Source of the DNA: Mycobacterium sp. Root265
Lineage (GTDB): Bacteria > Actinomycetota > Actinomycetes > Mycobacteriales > Mycobacteriaceae
Assembly (NCBI RefSeq): GCF_001428895.1
Contig: NZ_LMJA01000030.1
Location: forward strand, 124,001 to 188,000
DNA length: 64,000 nucleotides
Reading direction: 5' to 3'
The notes under the pieces were generated by a model, which was not told where the DNA came from, ran no database searches, and saw only the letters and a program-made list of their open reading frames with translations. Numbering within the stretch: the stretch's first letter is position 1; every line of letters begins with the position of its first letter. The position numbers and the translations under genes were made by a program. Below, piece after piece: positions 47,116-56,553 of this stretch.

Positions 47116-47226
47116 GGCTCCCAGCGTACCGACAGGAAACGGTTCTCCCTGAGTGTGAACTCAGCTGCTGACGGTGGTGCCCATCGAGGCGTAAATTCAA
47201 GCTCAAGCAGGGTCGGGGTACCTCCG

Positions 47227-47514
47227 ATGAAAGGCCTGCACGTGGTGATCAACATTCGTCATATCGCAATCGCAGGCGCGGCAGTAGTCGCGCCCTTCGC
47301 GATCGCGACAGGGGTTTCGGCGGGTACGGCCGGCGCCGCCGAGTGTGGGGTCGGGACCGTCTTTGATCCGCCGACCAACACCTGCGTGGCGGCTCCACTG
47401 CCGCCGCCGGGTCCGCTCCCGCCCCCGCCGCCGTGGAACGGCGATCCCACACCGGGATTCTCCATCGGGATCTGCGCACCGATCCCGTTCGTGTCGTTGT
47501 GCACGGGCATCTGA
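47227..47514 (+). CDS. small exported proline-rich protein
   Basis: 95 residues from the ATG at 47227; the signal peptide-like hydrophobic stretch is IAIAGAAVVAPFAIATGVSAG, with cleavage expected near AGAAE. The mature part has four cysteines (CGVG, NTCV, GICA, SLCT), probably two disulphides, and a PLPPPGPLPPPPPW run. A start at the GTG of VVINIRH is also possible. It looks like one of many small mycobacterial cell wall or culture filtrate proteins of unknown role. A strong terminator follows. Confidence 0.7.
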   Translation: MKGLHVVINIRHIAIAGAAVVAPFAIATGVSAGTAGAAECGVGTVFDPPTNTCVAAPLPPPGPLPPPPPWNGDPTPGFSIGICAPIPFVSLCTGI

Positions 47515-47528
47515 GTCAGGGCAGCGAA

Positions 47529-47566
47529 AAACGGCCCTACCAGCGTTTCCGCCGGTAGGGCCGTTT
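47529..47566. terminator. strong hairpin terminator
   Basis: AAACGGCCCTACC (47529-47541) pairs perfectly with GGTAGGGCCGTTT (47554-47566), giving a 13-bp stem, 12-base loop and a T-rich end (TTTCTTT). It ends the exported-protein gene; on the other strand the A-run gives it a T-tail too, so it can also end the tRNA-Gly transcript. Confidence 0.85.
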
Positions 47567-47574
47567 CTTTCGAG

Positions 47575-47645
47575 AGCGGGCGACGGGAATCGAACCCGCG
47601 TAGCTAGTTTGGAAGACTAGGGCTCTACCATTGAGCTACGCCCGC
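47575..47645 (-). tRNA. tRNA-Gly (anticodon UCC)
   Basis: 71-nt cloverleaf on the minus strand: acceptor GCGGGCG/CGCCCGC, D arm AGCTCAATGGTAGAGC, anticodon stem CTAGT/ACTAG with loop CTTCCAA, T arm GCGGGTTCGATTCCCGT. Anticodon TCC reads GGA. CCA is not encoded. It is divergent from tRNA-Pro. Confidence 0.95.
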
Positions 47646-47774
47646 TTGCGGTGCATCGGAGACTGTACCGGCGAAGGCGCAATCAAATCCAATTGATTGC
47701 GTCACGTCTCGTGCCCGTAGTATCTCGCGTGGTCGGCGTACGTGCGTGCCGACCAGGCAGGCACGGATCAGGCA

Positions 47775-47848
47775 CGGGGTGTAGCGCAGCTTGGTAGCGC
47801 ATCCGCTTTGGGAGCGGAAGGCCGCAGGTTCAAATCCTGTCACCCCGA
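47775..47848 (+). tRNA. tRNA-Pro (anticodon UGG)
   Basis: 74-nt cloverleaf: acceptor CGGGGTG/CACCCCG, D arm GCGCAGCTTGGTAGCGC, anticodon stem TCCGC/GCGGA with loop TTTGGGA, T arm CAGGTTCAAATCCTG. Anticodon TGG reads CCA. It ends 41 bp before the tig start codon; this tRNA-Pro/tig arrangement is common in mycobacteria. Confidence 0.95.
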
Positions 47849-47889
47849 CCGCACGAGTATCTCGAACCACACATACAAGGAGTAACGCA

Positions 47890-49401
47890 GTGAAGAGCAC
47901 CGTCGAGAAGTTGAGCCCGACTCGGGTTCGGATCAACGTGGAGGTGCCCTTCACCGAGTTGGAGCCCGACTTCGATCGCGCGTTCAAGCAGATGGCCACC
48001 CAGGTCCGGCTGCCCGGCTTCCGTCCCGGCAAGGCCCCGCGCAAGCTGCTGGAAGCACGCATCGGCCGCGGCGCCGTCCTGGAGCAGGTCGTGAACGACG
48101 CGCTGCCCAGTCGCTACAGCGAGGCCGTCAGCGCCGCCGAACTGCAGCCCCTCGGCCAGCCCGAGATCGAGGTCACCAAGCTCGAGGACAACGAGGAACT
48201 GGTCTTCACCGCCGAGGTGGACATCCGTCCCGAGATCGACCTGCCCGACCTGAGCGCGCTGAAGATCTCCGTCGATCCGATCGAGGTCGGCGATGACGAG
48301 GTCGACACCGAGCTGCAGAACCTGCGCGCCCGCTTCGGCACCCTGACCGGCGTCGAGCGCCCCGCCGCCGAGGGCGACTTCGTCTCCATCGACCTGTCGG
48401 CCACCGTCGACGGCGAGGACGTGCCCGAGGCCGCCACCGAAGGCCTGTCCCACGAGATCGGCTCCGGCCAGCTCATCGAGGGCCTCGACGAGGCGATCGT
48501 CGGCCTCAAGGTCGACGAGAGCAAGACCTTCACCACCACCCTGGCCGCCGGCGAGCACGCCGGTAAAGAGGCCGAGGTCACCGTCACCGTGAAGTCGGTC
48601 AAGGAGCGCGAGCTGCCCGAGGCCGACGATGAGTTCGCGCAGCTGGCAAGCGAATTCGACACCATCGACGAGCTGAAGGAAAGCCTCGTCGAGCAGGTCC
48701 GTCGGGTCAAGCGCATCCAGCAGGCCGAGCAGATCCGCGACAAGGCGCTCGAGGTGCTGCTCGAGGACGTCGAGGTGCCACTGCCCGAGGCGATCGTCAA
48801 GGCCCAGGTCGACGACACCCTGCACAACGCGATCCACGGCCTCGACCACGACGAGGACAAGTTCAACGAGCAGCTGACCGAGCAGGGCAGCAGCCGTGAA
48901 GAGTTCGACGCCGACAACCAGAGCAACGCCGAGAAGGCCGTCAAAACGCAGCTGCTGATGGACGCCGTCGCCGACAAGCTGGACATCCAGGTCGGCCAGG
49001 AGGACCTGACCGAGCGTCTGGTGCTGATGTCGCGCCAGTACGGCATCGAGCCGCAGCAGCTGCTGCAGGTGCTGCAGCAGAACAACCAGCTGCCGGCCAT
49101 GTTCGCCGATGTGCGCCGCGGCCTGACCATCGCCGCGGTGGTGCACAGCGCGACCGTCACCGACACCGACGGCAATGTCATCGACACTGCCGAGTTCTTC
49201 GGTCCGGCCGGTGGCGCCGAGGCTGAGGATGCCGCCGAGGCTCCGGCCGAGGTCGAGGCTGATGACGCCGACGCCGAGGCCGATGACGCCGACGCCGATG
49301 CCGACGACGACGCCGAGAAGAAGGCGAAGAAGGCGGAAAAGAAGGCCAAGAAGAAGGCCGAGAAGAAGGCCGAGGCCGACGACGCCGACAGCGCGGAGTG
49401 A
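47890..49401 (+). CDS. tig: trigger factor (ribosome-associated chaperone, PPIase)
   Basis: 503 residues from a GTG after AAGGAGTAACGCA. The N-terminal ribosome-binding domain has [19 protein letters not shown], including the FRxGxxP signature. A FKBP-type PPIase domain follows (about 150-240, [17 protein letters not shown]), then the helical substrate arms. The final ~65 residues are a low-complexity tail of Asp/Ala then Lys/Ala/Glu repeats, making it longer than the 466-residue M. tuberculosis protein. It binds nascent chains at the exit tunnel. It stands directly before clpP1, as in other mycobacteria and many bacteria. Confidence 0.95.
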   Translation: MKSTVEKLSPTRVRINVEVPFTELEPDFDRAFKQMATQVRLPGFRPGKAPRKLLEARIGRGAVLEQVVNDALPSRYSEAVSAAELQPLGQPEIEVTKLEDNEELVFTAEVDIRPEIDLPDLSALKISVDPIEVGDDEVDTELQNLRARFGTLTGVERPAAEGDFVSIDLSATVDGEDVPEAATEGLSHEIGSGQLIEGLDEAIVGLKVDESKTFTTTLAAGEHAGKEAEVTVTVKSVKERELPEADDEFAQLASEFDTIDELKESLVEQVRRVKRIQQAEQIRDKALEVLLEDVEVPLPEAIVKAQVDDTLHNAIHGLDHDEDKFNEQLTEQGSSREEFDADNQSNAEKAVKTQLLMDAVADKLDIQVGQEDLTERLVLMSRQYGIEPQQLLQVLQQNNQLPAMFADVRRGLTIAAVVHSATVTDTDGNVIDTAEFFGPAGGAEAEDAAEAPAEVEADDADAEADDADADADDDAEKKAKKAEKKAKKKAEKKAEADDADSAE

Positions 49402-49411
49402 CGCCGCGCGC

Positions 49412-49429
49412 GTGACGCTGTGAGCGAAA
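49412..49429 (+). promoter_or_regulatory. candidate ClgR box upstream of clpP1
   Basis: GTGACGCTGTGAGCGAAA contains CGCT-N3-AGCG dyad symmetry and resembles the actinobacterial ClgR pattern (core CGCY-N4-GCG) with about three departures from the consensus as I recall it. ClgR activates clp protease genes in actinobacteria. It sits about 80 bases before the clpP1 start, a fitting distance for an activator. Confidence 0.4.
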
Positions 49430-49509
49430 GCGCGCGTTTCAGGGAGTGCACGATCGCGCCGGTTGGTTAGTGTTCGTGTGTACGTAGACGAGAAAGCAGG
49501 TATTCAGTC

Positions 49510-50118
49510 GTGACTGAGATGCGATCGGGCGCGTCGGGGCTCAACCTCATCGACTCGGTGTATGAGCGGTTGCTCGCCGAGCGCATCATCTTCCTGGGAA
49601 CCCAGGTCGATGACGACATCGCCAACCGGCTGTGCGCGCAGATTCTGCTGCTGGCCGCCGAGGACCCCACCAAGGACATCCACCTCTACATCAACTCACC
49701 GGGTGGATCGGTGACCGCCGGCATGGCGATTTACGACACCATGGTGTTGGCGCCGTGCGATGTGGCCACCTACGCGATGGGTCTGGCCGCGTCGATGGGT
49801 CAGTTCCTGCTCGCCGCCGGCACCAGGGGCAAGCGGTACGCCTTGCCGCACGCGCGGATCATGATGCACCAGCCGTCGGCAGGTATCGGCGGTAGCGCTG
49901 CCGATATCGCCATCCAGGCCGAGCAGTTCGCGTTGACCAAGAAGGAAATGAACCGGCTCAACGCCGAATTCACCGGTCAGACCCTGGAGCGGGTGGAAGC
50001 CGACGCGGATCGCGACCGCTGGTTCACCGCTCCGGCGGCGCTGGAATACGGTTTTGTCGACCACATCATCACGAGCGTCAGCGTCAACGGTGAGGGACCA
50101 GGAGCAGGAATCAAATGA
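49510..50118 (+). CDS. clpP1: ATP-dependent Clp protease proteolytic subunit 1
   Basis: 202 residues from a GTG; an in-frame ATG three codons on would also serve. The serine protease triad is S95 (AASMG), H120 (MMHQP) and D169 (ADRDRWF), consistent with M. tuberculosis ClpP1. Mycobacteria need a mixed ClpP1-ClpP2 14-mer driven by ClpX or ClpC1, and it is essential in M. tuberculosis. The stop shares ATGA with clpP2, so equal amounts of the two subunits are favoured. Confidence 0.96.
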   Translation: MTEMRSGASGLNLIDSVYERLLAERIIFLGTQVDDDIANRLCAQILLLAAEDPTKDIHLYINSPGGSVTAGMAIYDTMVLAPCDVATYAMGLAASMGQFLLAAGTRGKRYALPHARIMMHQPSAGIGGSAADIAIQAEQFALTKKEMNRLNAEFTGQTLERVEADADRDRWFTAPAALEYGFVDHIITSVSVNGEGPGAGIK

Positions 50119-50741
50119 ACCCGATGCAATCGCGCTACATCTTGCCGTCGTTCATCGAGCACTCCAGCTTCGGCGTCAAGGAATCCAACCCGTACAACAA
50201 GCTGTTCGAGGAACGCATCATCTTCCTCGGTGTGCAGGTCGACGATGCCTCGGCCAACGACATCATGGCCCAGCTGCTGGTCCTTGAGTCGCTGGATCCC
50301 GACCGCGACATCACCATGTACATCAACTCGCCGGGTGGATCGTTCACCTCGCTGATGGCGATCTACGACACCATGCAGTACGTGCGCGCCGACATCCAGA
50401 CCGTCTGCCTCGGGCAGGCCGCGTCGGCCGCCGCGGTGCTGCTGGCCGCCGGTACCCCGGGCAAGCGCCTGGCTCTGCCGAACGCGCGTGTGCTGATCCA
50501 TCAGCCCGCCGTGGGCGGCGCCATCCAGGGGCAGGTCTCGGATCTGGAGATCCAGGCCGCCGAGATCGAGCGCATGCGCAGCCTGATGGACGCCACTCTG
50601 GCCCGCCACACCGGCAAGGATCCCGCGCAGGTCCGCAAGGACACCGACCGCGACAAGATCCTCACCGCCGCGGAAGCCAAGGAGTACGGGATCATCGACA
50701 CGGTCCTGGCCTACCGGAAGCTCTCGGCGCAGAACGCGTAG
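50115..50741 (+). CDS. clpP2: ATP-dependent Clp protease proteolytic subunit 2
   Basis: 208 residues. Triad S104 (QAASAAAVL), H129 (LIHQP) and D180 (DTDRDK). The N-terminal extension before [13 protein letters not shown] is the part that differs from ClpP1 and docks the ATPase in mycobacteria. It ends 15 bp before a strong hairpin. In many bacteria clpX would follow at once; here it is 4.5 kb away. Confidence 0.96.
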   Translation: MNPMQSRYILPSFIEHSSFGVKESNPYNKLFEERIIFLGVQVDDASANDIMAQLLVLESLDPDRDITMYINSPGGSFTSLMAIYDTMQYVRADIQTVCLGQAASAAAVLLAAGTPGKRLALPNARVLIHQPAVGGAIQGQVSDLEIQAAEIERMRSLMDATLARHTGKDPAQVRKDTDRDKILTAAEAKEYGIIDTVLAYRKLSAQNA

Positions 50742-50755
50742 TCGCCTTTTACACA

Positions 50756-50795
50756 CACTCGACCCCGGTTCGCCTTCGCGAGCCGGGGTCGAGTG
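50756..50795. terminator. long perfect hairpin, bidirectional terminator after clpP2
   Basis: CACTCGACCCCGG (50756-50768) pairs with CCGGGGTCGAGTG (50783-50795), and the inner TTCGC/GCGAG continues the stem, leaving the loop CTTC. About 18 bp of stem lie between convergent genes. There is no T-run on the plus side. Confidence 0.85.
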
Positions 50796-50800
50796 CTGTG

Positions 50801-51799
50801 TCAGGTCTCGTCGGACGCCGGGGCGTCGTCGTCATCCGTCGGCGCTGAATCCCCGGACGGTGACGCCGGTGCCGGGTCCGCATCGGTCTCGTCCTCGTCA
50901 TGCTGTGACGACGGATCAGAAGTCAGTTCGTGCTGGTCGACCTCGGCCTCCGGCTCGTCGGAGAGCAGTTCGTCAGGATCGGATACGGGTTCCGCATCCT
51001 CGGGCGCGGTGAGCACCGTCGTCTCCGGGTCGGTCATGGTCTCGAGCGGATCGCCGCCGCCGGGCGCTTCCGGCTCGTCAAAGGTCTGCACCTCGGTACG
51101 GTCCTGCTCGGTGTCGTTGCGGTCGGTCGTGCGTGCCGAATCGGCGGTACCGACAGGATCGGGGTCCGTCTGCTCGGGATCGAGGAACGTGTCTGCGGTG
51201 CGGAGCACAGGTGCAGACCTGGCAAGGGTGCCGGCCGTGGCGGTTCCGCTCAACAACGTGGCAGGTAAGCCGACGATGCCTCCCAGCGCTGCCCCGATGG
51301 TTCCGATGACCGCACCGATCACCCCTTCGATCTGCGCGATCACCCCGTAAATGGCCGCGACAGCGACTCCTCCCACGAAGGTGATGGTCAGAATCGCGCC
51401 GCCCACGAGTGGTGTGAGCGCGGGAATTCTGACGAAGGGCGCCAGTAGCCCAACCACGCCGCGGAGCACGGCGGCACCCAGTTGACCGACCCCGGTTGCG
51501 ATTGGGGTGCCGCTGGCGGCCGACAGCAGGGGTACCGCCGCCGCGGCAATGTCTTGTGATGCCGAGGGTTTGGTGTCCGGGGTGAGCGGTTCGACGAGTG
51601 TCGCGAATTGGTCGATCTGCTCGATGAGTTCGGGCACCGTCACGTCGAACGGTGTGGTCGACGCGGTGAGTTCGACGGCGGGCACCGCGGCCGGCGGTGG
51701 GCTCGCCAGGACGGGTGCCGCGACAAGCGTCGACGCCACCAAGCATGTACACAACGCAGCGCCACCGGCACTGCGGACGGATCGCGCGGGCTGGATCAT
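50801..51799 (-). CDS. exported or membrane protein with long acidic tail
   Basis: 332 residues from the ATG giving MIQPARSVRS, preceded by GGGAAGGAACG. A signal peptide covers about 1-32. After VTVPELIEQIDQFATLVEPLTP there is a hydrophobic block (about 115-195) with VGLLAPFVRIPALTPLVGG and repeated Gly/Ala-rich segments that could cross a membrane. The last ~120 residues are disordered and very rich in Asp, Glu, Pro and Ser. I do not recognise a family with known function; the first part resembles mycobacterial cell wall proteins with similar Gly-rich hydrophobic repeats. Confidence 0.65.
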   Translation of the reverse strand: MIQPARSVRSAGGAALCTCLVASTLVAAPVLASPPPAAVPAVELTASTTPFDVTVPELIEQIDQFATLVEPLTPDTKPSASQDIAAAAVPLLSAASGTPIATGVGQLGAAVLRGVVGLLAPFVRIPALTPLVGGAILTITFVGGVAVAAIYGVIAQIEGVIGAVIGTIGAALGGIVGLPATLLSGTATAGTLARSAPVLRTADTFLDPEQTDPDPVGTADSARTTDRNDTEQDRTEVQTFDEPEAPGGGDPLETMTDPETTVLTAPEDAEPVSDPDELLSDEPEAEVDQHELTSDPSSQHDEDETDADPAPASPSGDSAPTDDDDAPASDET

Positions 51800-51995
51800 C
51801 GTCGTTCCTTCCCTGATGTGACGCTCGGAAACCGACATTGTCGGACGCGTCGATCAGGGTGAGGTGAGTAGGACGACACTCATATTTCAGGCGAGTGCGT
51901 CGTCGTCGCCAATATTGCCGCTCGCGTCAAAGCTGTCTCACCGAGACGGGGCCCTGGGACTCTTGGTCCGTCGGGAAACTCCGAGGGAGACGACC

Positions 51996-52154
51996 ATGAC
52001 CAACAGACACCGCGCGATGGCTGGCGCGTGCATGTTCTCTGCCGGGCTGTTCATCCAGATCGCCGCGCCGGCGGTCAGCCTGGCCGACGAACCGGTGTGC
52101 CCAGGACCGGTGGGGCCCGGCCCGGTCGGGCCCGGGGGACTGGGACCGCGCTAG
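51996..52154 (+). CDS. very small exported Pro/Gly-rich protein
   Basis: 52 residues; ATG after GAGGGAGACG. A signal peptide (about 1-30, ending VSLADE) leaves a mature part of about 20 residues made of PGPVGPG-type repeats with a single cysteine. No function is known. The good ribosome site and signal peptide favour a real gene despite its size. It converges with the DsrE gene, four bases away. Confidence 0.5.
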   Translation: MTNRHRAMAGACMFSAGLFIQIAAPAVSLADEPVCPGPVGPGPVGPGGLGPR

Positions 52155-52158
52155 CCGA

Positions 52159-52530
52159 TCAGTAGCTGAAGGTGGTGGCCCCGTCGCCGATCCACTCCCA
52201 CAGCTGCACGGTGCCACCGGGTTCTGCCCCGGCGATGAAGCTCTTCGAGTCCAGCTTCTTGGAGTCGATGCAGATGGGGCAGACCAGATATCGTCCACCG
52301 GCCTTCTCGTAGCGTTCGATCAGCCCGGTCAGCGGCGGGCATCCGTCGCAGGCGGTGCCCACTGCGACACCCGGGACCACCAGCCGCACGGCCTCCTTGG
52401 TCAGGAACATCATTGTCGGGCGGCCGGATTCGGCCGCGCCGACCGCCATCAGGAAGGCGATGGTGACGCGTTCGGCGTCCTCCAGGCCGGTGGTCAGGCT
52501 GATCGCTGCTTTGTTCGTCGAATTGCTCAT
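52159..52530 (-). CDS. DsrE family protein
   Basis: 123 residues from the ATG giving MSNSTNKAAISL; a longer frame to 52581 is less likely. The DsrE/DsrF-like fold is supported by ERVTIAFLMAVGAAESGRPTMMFLTKEAVRLVVPG, a Rossmann-like layout, and by cysteines in TACDGCPP and LVCPICID that could carry sulphur or bind metal. Related proteins move sulphur between carriers; others of the family only bind. No sulphur-relay genes are adjacent. It is downstream of the HD-GYP regulator gene on the same strand, with a 60-bp gap. Confidence 0.75.
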   Translation of the reverse strand: MSNSTNKAAISLTTGLEDAERVTIAFLMAVGAAESGRPTMMFLTKEAVRLVVPGVAVGTACDGCPPLTGLIERYEKAGGRYLVCPICIDSKKLDSKSFIAGAEPGGTVQLWEWIGDGATTFSY

Positions 52531-52590
52531 AACCTGATCGTCTACACCCGAGCGCTTACCCGCGTGGGGCGTTTGCCCCACTTCGCGAGG

Positions 52591-54144
52591 TCAGGCCTCG
52601 ACCAGTCCGTGCCGCAACGCGTACATGCTGGCCCCGATGCGGTTGGAGGCACCGATCTTGGCGTAGGTGCGCTCGACGTGATTACGCGCGGTCTTCTCGC
52701 TGATCACCAGCGCCGAAGCGATCTCTTTGTTCGACGCGCCGCGGGCCACCATCCGCAGTACGTCGACCTCGCGTGGGGTCAGTCCGTCCGGCCGCAGCGG
52801 CGCGCGCCGGGACCGGTGACCGGCGGCCTGGAGCACCGCCTCGACCGCGGTCGCGTCGAGTTCGCCGGCTGCCACCCGGTCGTGCAGCCGGCGCATCGCC
52901 GTCTGCGGCGTGTGTTCGGGCCGGTAAGGCCTTGGCTCGCAAGCAGACTGATAGCTGACCGCGGCGGCCAGTATCCGGTCGGGAAGGCCGAGCGCCGAGC
53001 CGGGCAGCCCCCGTGGGTACCCGGAGCCGTCCACGCATTCATGATGGTTACCGGCGATCTGGGCCACCTGCTGCAGGCCGGGTACCTGGCTGAGGATCCG
53101 CACCGTCAGATAGGGATGCAGGCGCACCCGCTCGAACTCGCCGGCGCTCAACGGTCCCGGCTTGGACCAGATCTGATTCGACACCCCGATCCGGCCCAGA
53201 TCGTGGACGTGACCGGCGCGGCGGGTCAGCGCGATCGTGTCCGCGTCCAGGCCCGCCGCCGCGGCGCCATCACCGGCCAGTTGTGCCACCGCTCGCGAAT
53301 GGCCAAGGGTGAAAGGGCATTTCAGATCCACGAAATCGCCGAGCGCTACCAGCATGGCGTCCAGCCCGTCGTCGTCGAGGCGTTCGTGACGGTCGGGCGC
53401 CTCGTGCAGCGCAGCCGTCCACACGTCTCCGGTCGTGGGCCCGGCCAGGATCGCGTCCGCGTCCCGCACGAACGCCTCGACCACCCGCGGGTCGAACTGT
53501 CCGCCGCGCCGGGTGGTGGCCAGCGCCACCGCGCGGGCCACCCCGCCGGTGCGGTGGTGTACCTCCACCAGATCGGCCAGCTGAGCGATCCGCATCTGGA
53601 TCGGGATGGCATCCCCGCCCGCGCCGGCGGGCATGCCGCCGCCGTCGTACCGCTCGAAGGCGAAGGCCAGCGCGGCCTGCACCTCGGGTCCCAGCCCCAT
53701 CCGGTCGGCGAGCAGCGCCGCGGAAGTGCAGTGCGAGTGGATCATTCGGGACAGCTGGCCGCGGGCATCGACGAACAACGTGGCCAGCACGTTCAGCCGT
53801 CGTGCCAGCGGTTCGCCCCTGGCGATGTTGTGCAGCAGGAACCGCAGAAACTCCCACCCCGTCGCCTCGACCTGGTAGGTGTCGTGGCGGACGGCGATGT
53901 CGTCGCCGAACCACCGTGCGTATTCATGCGAGTCGGCGTGACACCCGATCCACATGATCAGCGTCGTGTAGTAGACGGCGTCGCGCGACGGCCCGGTCAG
54001 GCCGAGACGATCGGCCAGCCTGGTCGCGATGAGCGCCGACCGCAGCATGTGTTCGCCGGGCTGGCCCAGACCGAGATCGACGGCCACCGACAGCGCAGCC
54101 AGCAGTTCGGCGCGGGTGGGTGTTTCGGCCGGCGGTGGGGCCAT
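52591..54144 (-). CDS. tandem HD-GYP-like protein with LuxR DNA-binding domain
   Basis: 517 residues from the ATG giving MAPPPAETPT. Residues 30-235 look like a decayed HD-GYP domain: the GYP region reads ERYDGGGMP (165-173) and the HD pair is not clear. Residues 275-400 are an HD-GYP domain with key residues in place: GHSR (281-284), H314 D315 (HDLGR, Arg for the usual Lys), H343, H367 H368, and DGSGYP (372-377). Residues 454-510 form a LuxR helix-turn-helix (LTPREVDVLRMVARGASNKEIASALVISEKTARNHV). HD-GYP enzymes cleave cyclic di-GMP or related dinucleotides; here catalysis or ligand binding would be linked directly to DNA binding. It lies 7 bp after the upstream gene, so the two are co-transcribed. 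Confidence 0.85.
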   Translation of the reverse strand: MAPPPAETPTRAELLAALSVAVDLGLGQPGEHMLRSALIATRLADRLGLTGPSRDAVYYTTLIMWIGCHADSHEYARWFGDDIAVRHDTYQVEATGWEFLRFLLHNIARGEPLARRLNVLATLFVDARGQLSRMIHSHCTSAALLADRMGLGPEVQAALAFAFERYDGGGMPAGAGGDAIPIQMRIAQLADLVEVHHRTGGVARAVALATTRRGGQFDPRVVEAFVRDADAILAGPTTGDVWTAALHEAPDRHERLDDDGLDAMLVALGDFVDLKCPFTLGHSRAVAQLAGDGAAAAGLDADTIALTRRAGHVHDLGRIGVSNQIWSKPGPLSAGEFERVRLHPYLTVRILSQVPGLQQVAQIAGNHHECVDGSGYPRGLPGSALGLPDRILAAAVSYQSACEPRPYRPEHTPQTAMRRLHDRVAAGELDATAVEAVLQAAGHRSRRAPLRPDGLTPREVDVLRMVARGASNKEIASALVISEKTARNHVERTYAKIGASNRIGASMYALRHGLVEA

Positions 54145-54151
54145 CGGCTGA

Positions 54152-54868
54152 TTATGCGCTGCGGTGCACCGCGGGGTCATAGGTCTCGAAGTGCCCGGAG
54201 CCGACCACGAAGATGCCGCGCTGCGGCGGCCGGAAGTCGGCGAGTTCGGCCTGCCGGTGCAACGGGCCGGGCGCGCCGAGATCCACACCGCGCAGCGACG
54301 CACGCCCGGAGGCCAGCCACACCTGACGCGGAGCGATCATGAACTGCTGCCCGTTGGGGGCGGTGCCGGCCAGGTGGATCGTCCCCGCGCGCAGGACGGC
54401 GCCCGCAGCCGTACCGATGAGACCGAGCGCCGCGCGGCTGGTCCAGGTTCGCTCCGGCAGAGCCCGGCCGATGGCACTGATGGCGCGGGTCATCGGCGTG
54501 GCGCGGATATCGACGGTCCACTCCAGCAGTCCGTCGATCGTGACGAACAGGGTCCATGGGCTGACCCACGCGACGTCGATACCGCACTGGACCGCGTCCT
54601 CGGGGGTCGCCGCGCTGAAGTAACGCGCACAACTCTGTTGGCCCGGAGTCGTGGCATAGAAGGTCCACGTGCCGGCCGGGTCGCGATGCCAGACGGACTG
54701 GTAGCCGGGGGAGAACGTGGTCGCGGGGAAGTGGCGTAGGGCCAAATAGTGGCCGCTGGCAAACGGGAAGCCCATGACGCCGAAACCGACGAAACGTTCG
54801 TCGTCGCCGGCGGGCAGGACGGGGTGATCGAGTACCGCGGTCGCCACCGCGAGCGGAGTGATTTTCAT
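54152..54868 (-). CDS. conserved hypothetical protein upstream of the HD-GYP regulator
   Basis: 238 residues from the ATG giving MKITPLAVAT. No signal peptide or transmembrane helix is sure. The sequence has Trp- and Tyr-rich strands (GYQSVWHRDPAGTWTFYATTPG, WTLFVTIDGLLEWTVDIRATP), resembling a beta-sheet lipid-binding or lipocalin-like body, and ends IFVVGSGHFETYDP. I do not recognise the family. It is only 7 bp before the HD-GYP/LuxR gene, so a shared pathway, perhaps sensing or envelope-related, is possible. Confidence 0.65.
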   Translation of the reverse strand: MKITPLAVATAVLDHPVLPAGDDERFVGFGVMGFPFASGHYLALRHFPATTFSPGYQSVWHRDPAGTWTFYATTPGQQSCARYFSAATPEDAVQCGIDVAWVSPWTLFVTIDGLLEWTVDIRATPMTRAISAIGRALPERTWTSRAALGLIGTAAGAVLRAGTIHLAGTAPNGQQFMIAPRQVWLASGRASLRGVDLGAPGPLHRQAELADFRPPQRGIFVVGSGHFETYDPAVHRSA

Positions 54869-55214
54869 GGAGTTCACGCTGCCCGGCGGCACCGCCCCGC
54901 ACATGGGGCGTCTGCCTCAAAATGCCGCCGTCGCCGTCTGAAACCGCCAGGTACTGTGGAAGCCGGTGTACATGGATCGGACCAGGTGCTTTAGACCGCA
55001 ATCTCGTCACGACGACGACACGCCAGGGACACGGACCGCGTGCCGCCGGGTGGCAGGCCACCAGGAGAGATATGTTCTCCTGCACGCGAACAAATACCAC
55101 CGACGCGATTCGGCCCTTCGGTCGCACCGTGACGGAACGAACGGGTAGCGTCGGGTTTACACCCGGGGCAACCCACATTTGAGTGACAGCGAACAGGAAG
55201 TAGGACCCCCCCAC
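54869..55214. other. 346-bp gap with divergent promoters, including that of clpX
   Basis: No convincing gene is seen. The gap separates a minus-strand gene from clpX and must hold both promoters. A small dyad CGGGT-TTAC-ACCCG lies at 55152-55165, about 50 bases before the clpX start. No ClgR-like box was found by eye. A possible start upstream of clpX (GTG-type, residues SDSEQEVG) was judged less likely than the ATG at 55215. Confidence 0.5.
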
Positions 55215-56495
<1,281 letters not shown>

Positions 56496-56516
56496 GTCAC
56501 GCTTCAGATCGACGAC

Positions 56517-56548
56517 ATGGCTGTTCTCCCCCGCGGGAGGACAGCCAT
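56517..56548 (+). terminator. clpX terminator
   Basis: ATGGCTGTTCTCCC and GGGAGGACAGCCAT pair with one mismatch (13 of 14) around the loop CCGC, followed by TTT. It lies 21 bp after the clpX stop and just before the stop of the convergent glycosyltransferase gene. Confidence 0.85.
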
Positions 56549-56553
56549 TTCGT

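Noticed and set aside
47155-47226. Upstream extension of the small exported protein
   Set aside because: Residues before MKGLHVV are hydrophilic and would bury the signal peptide.
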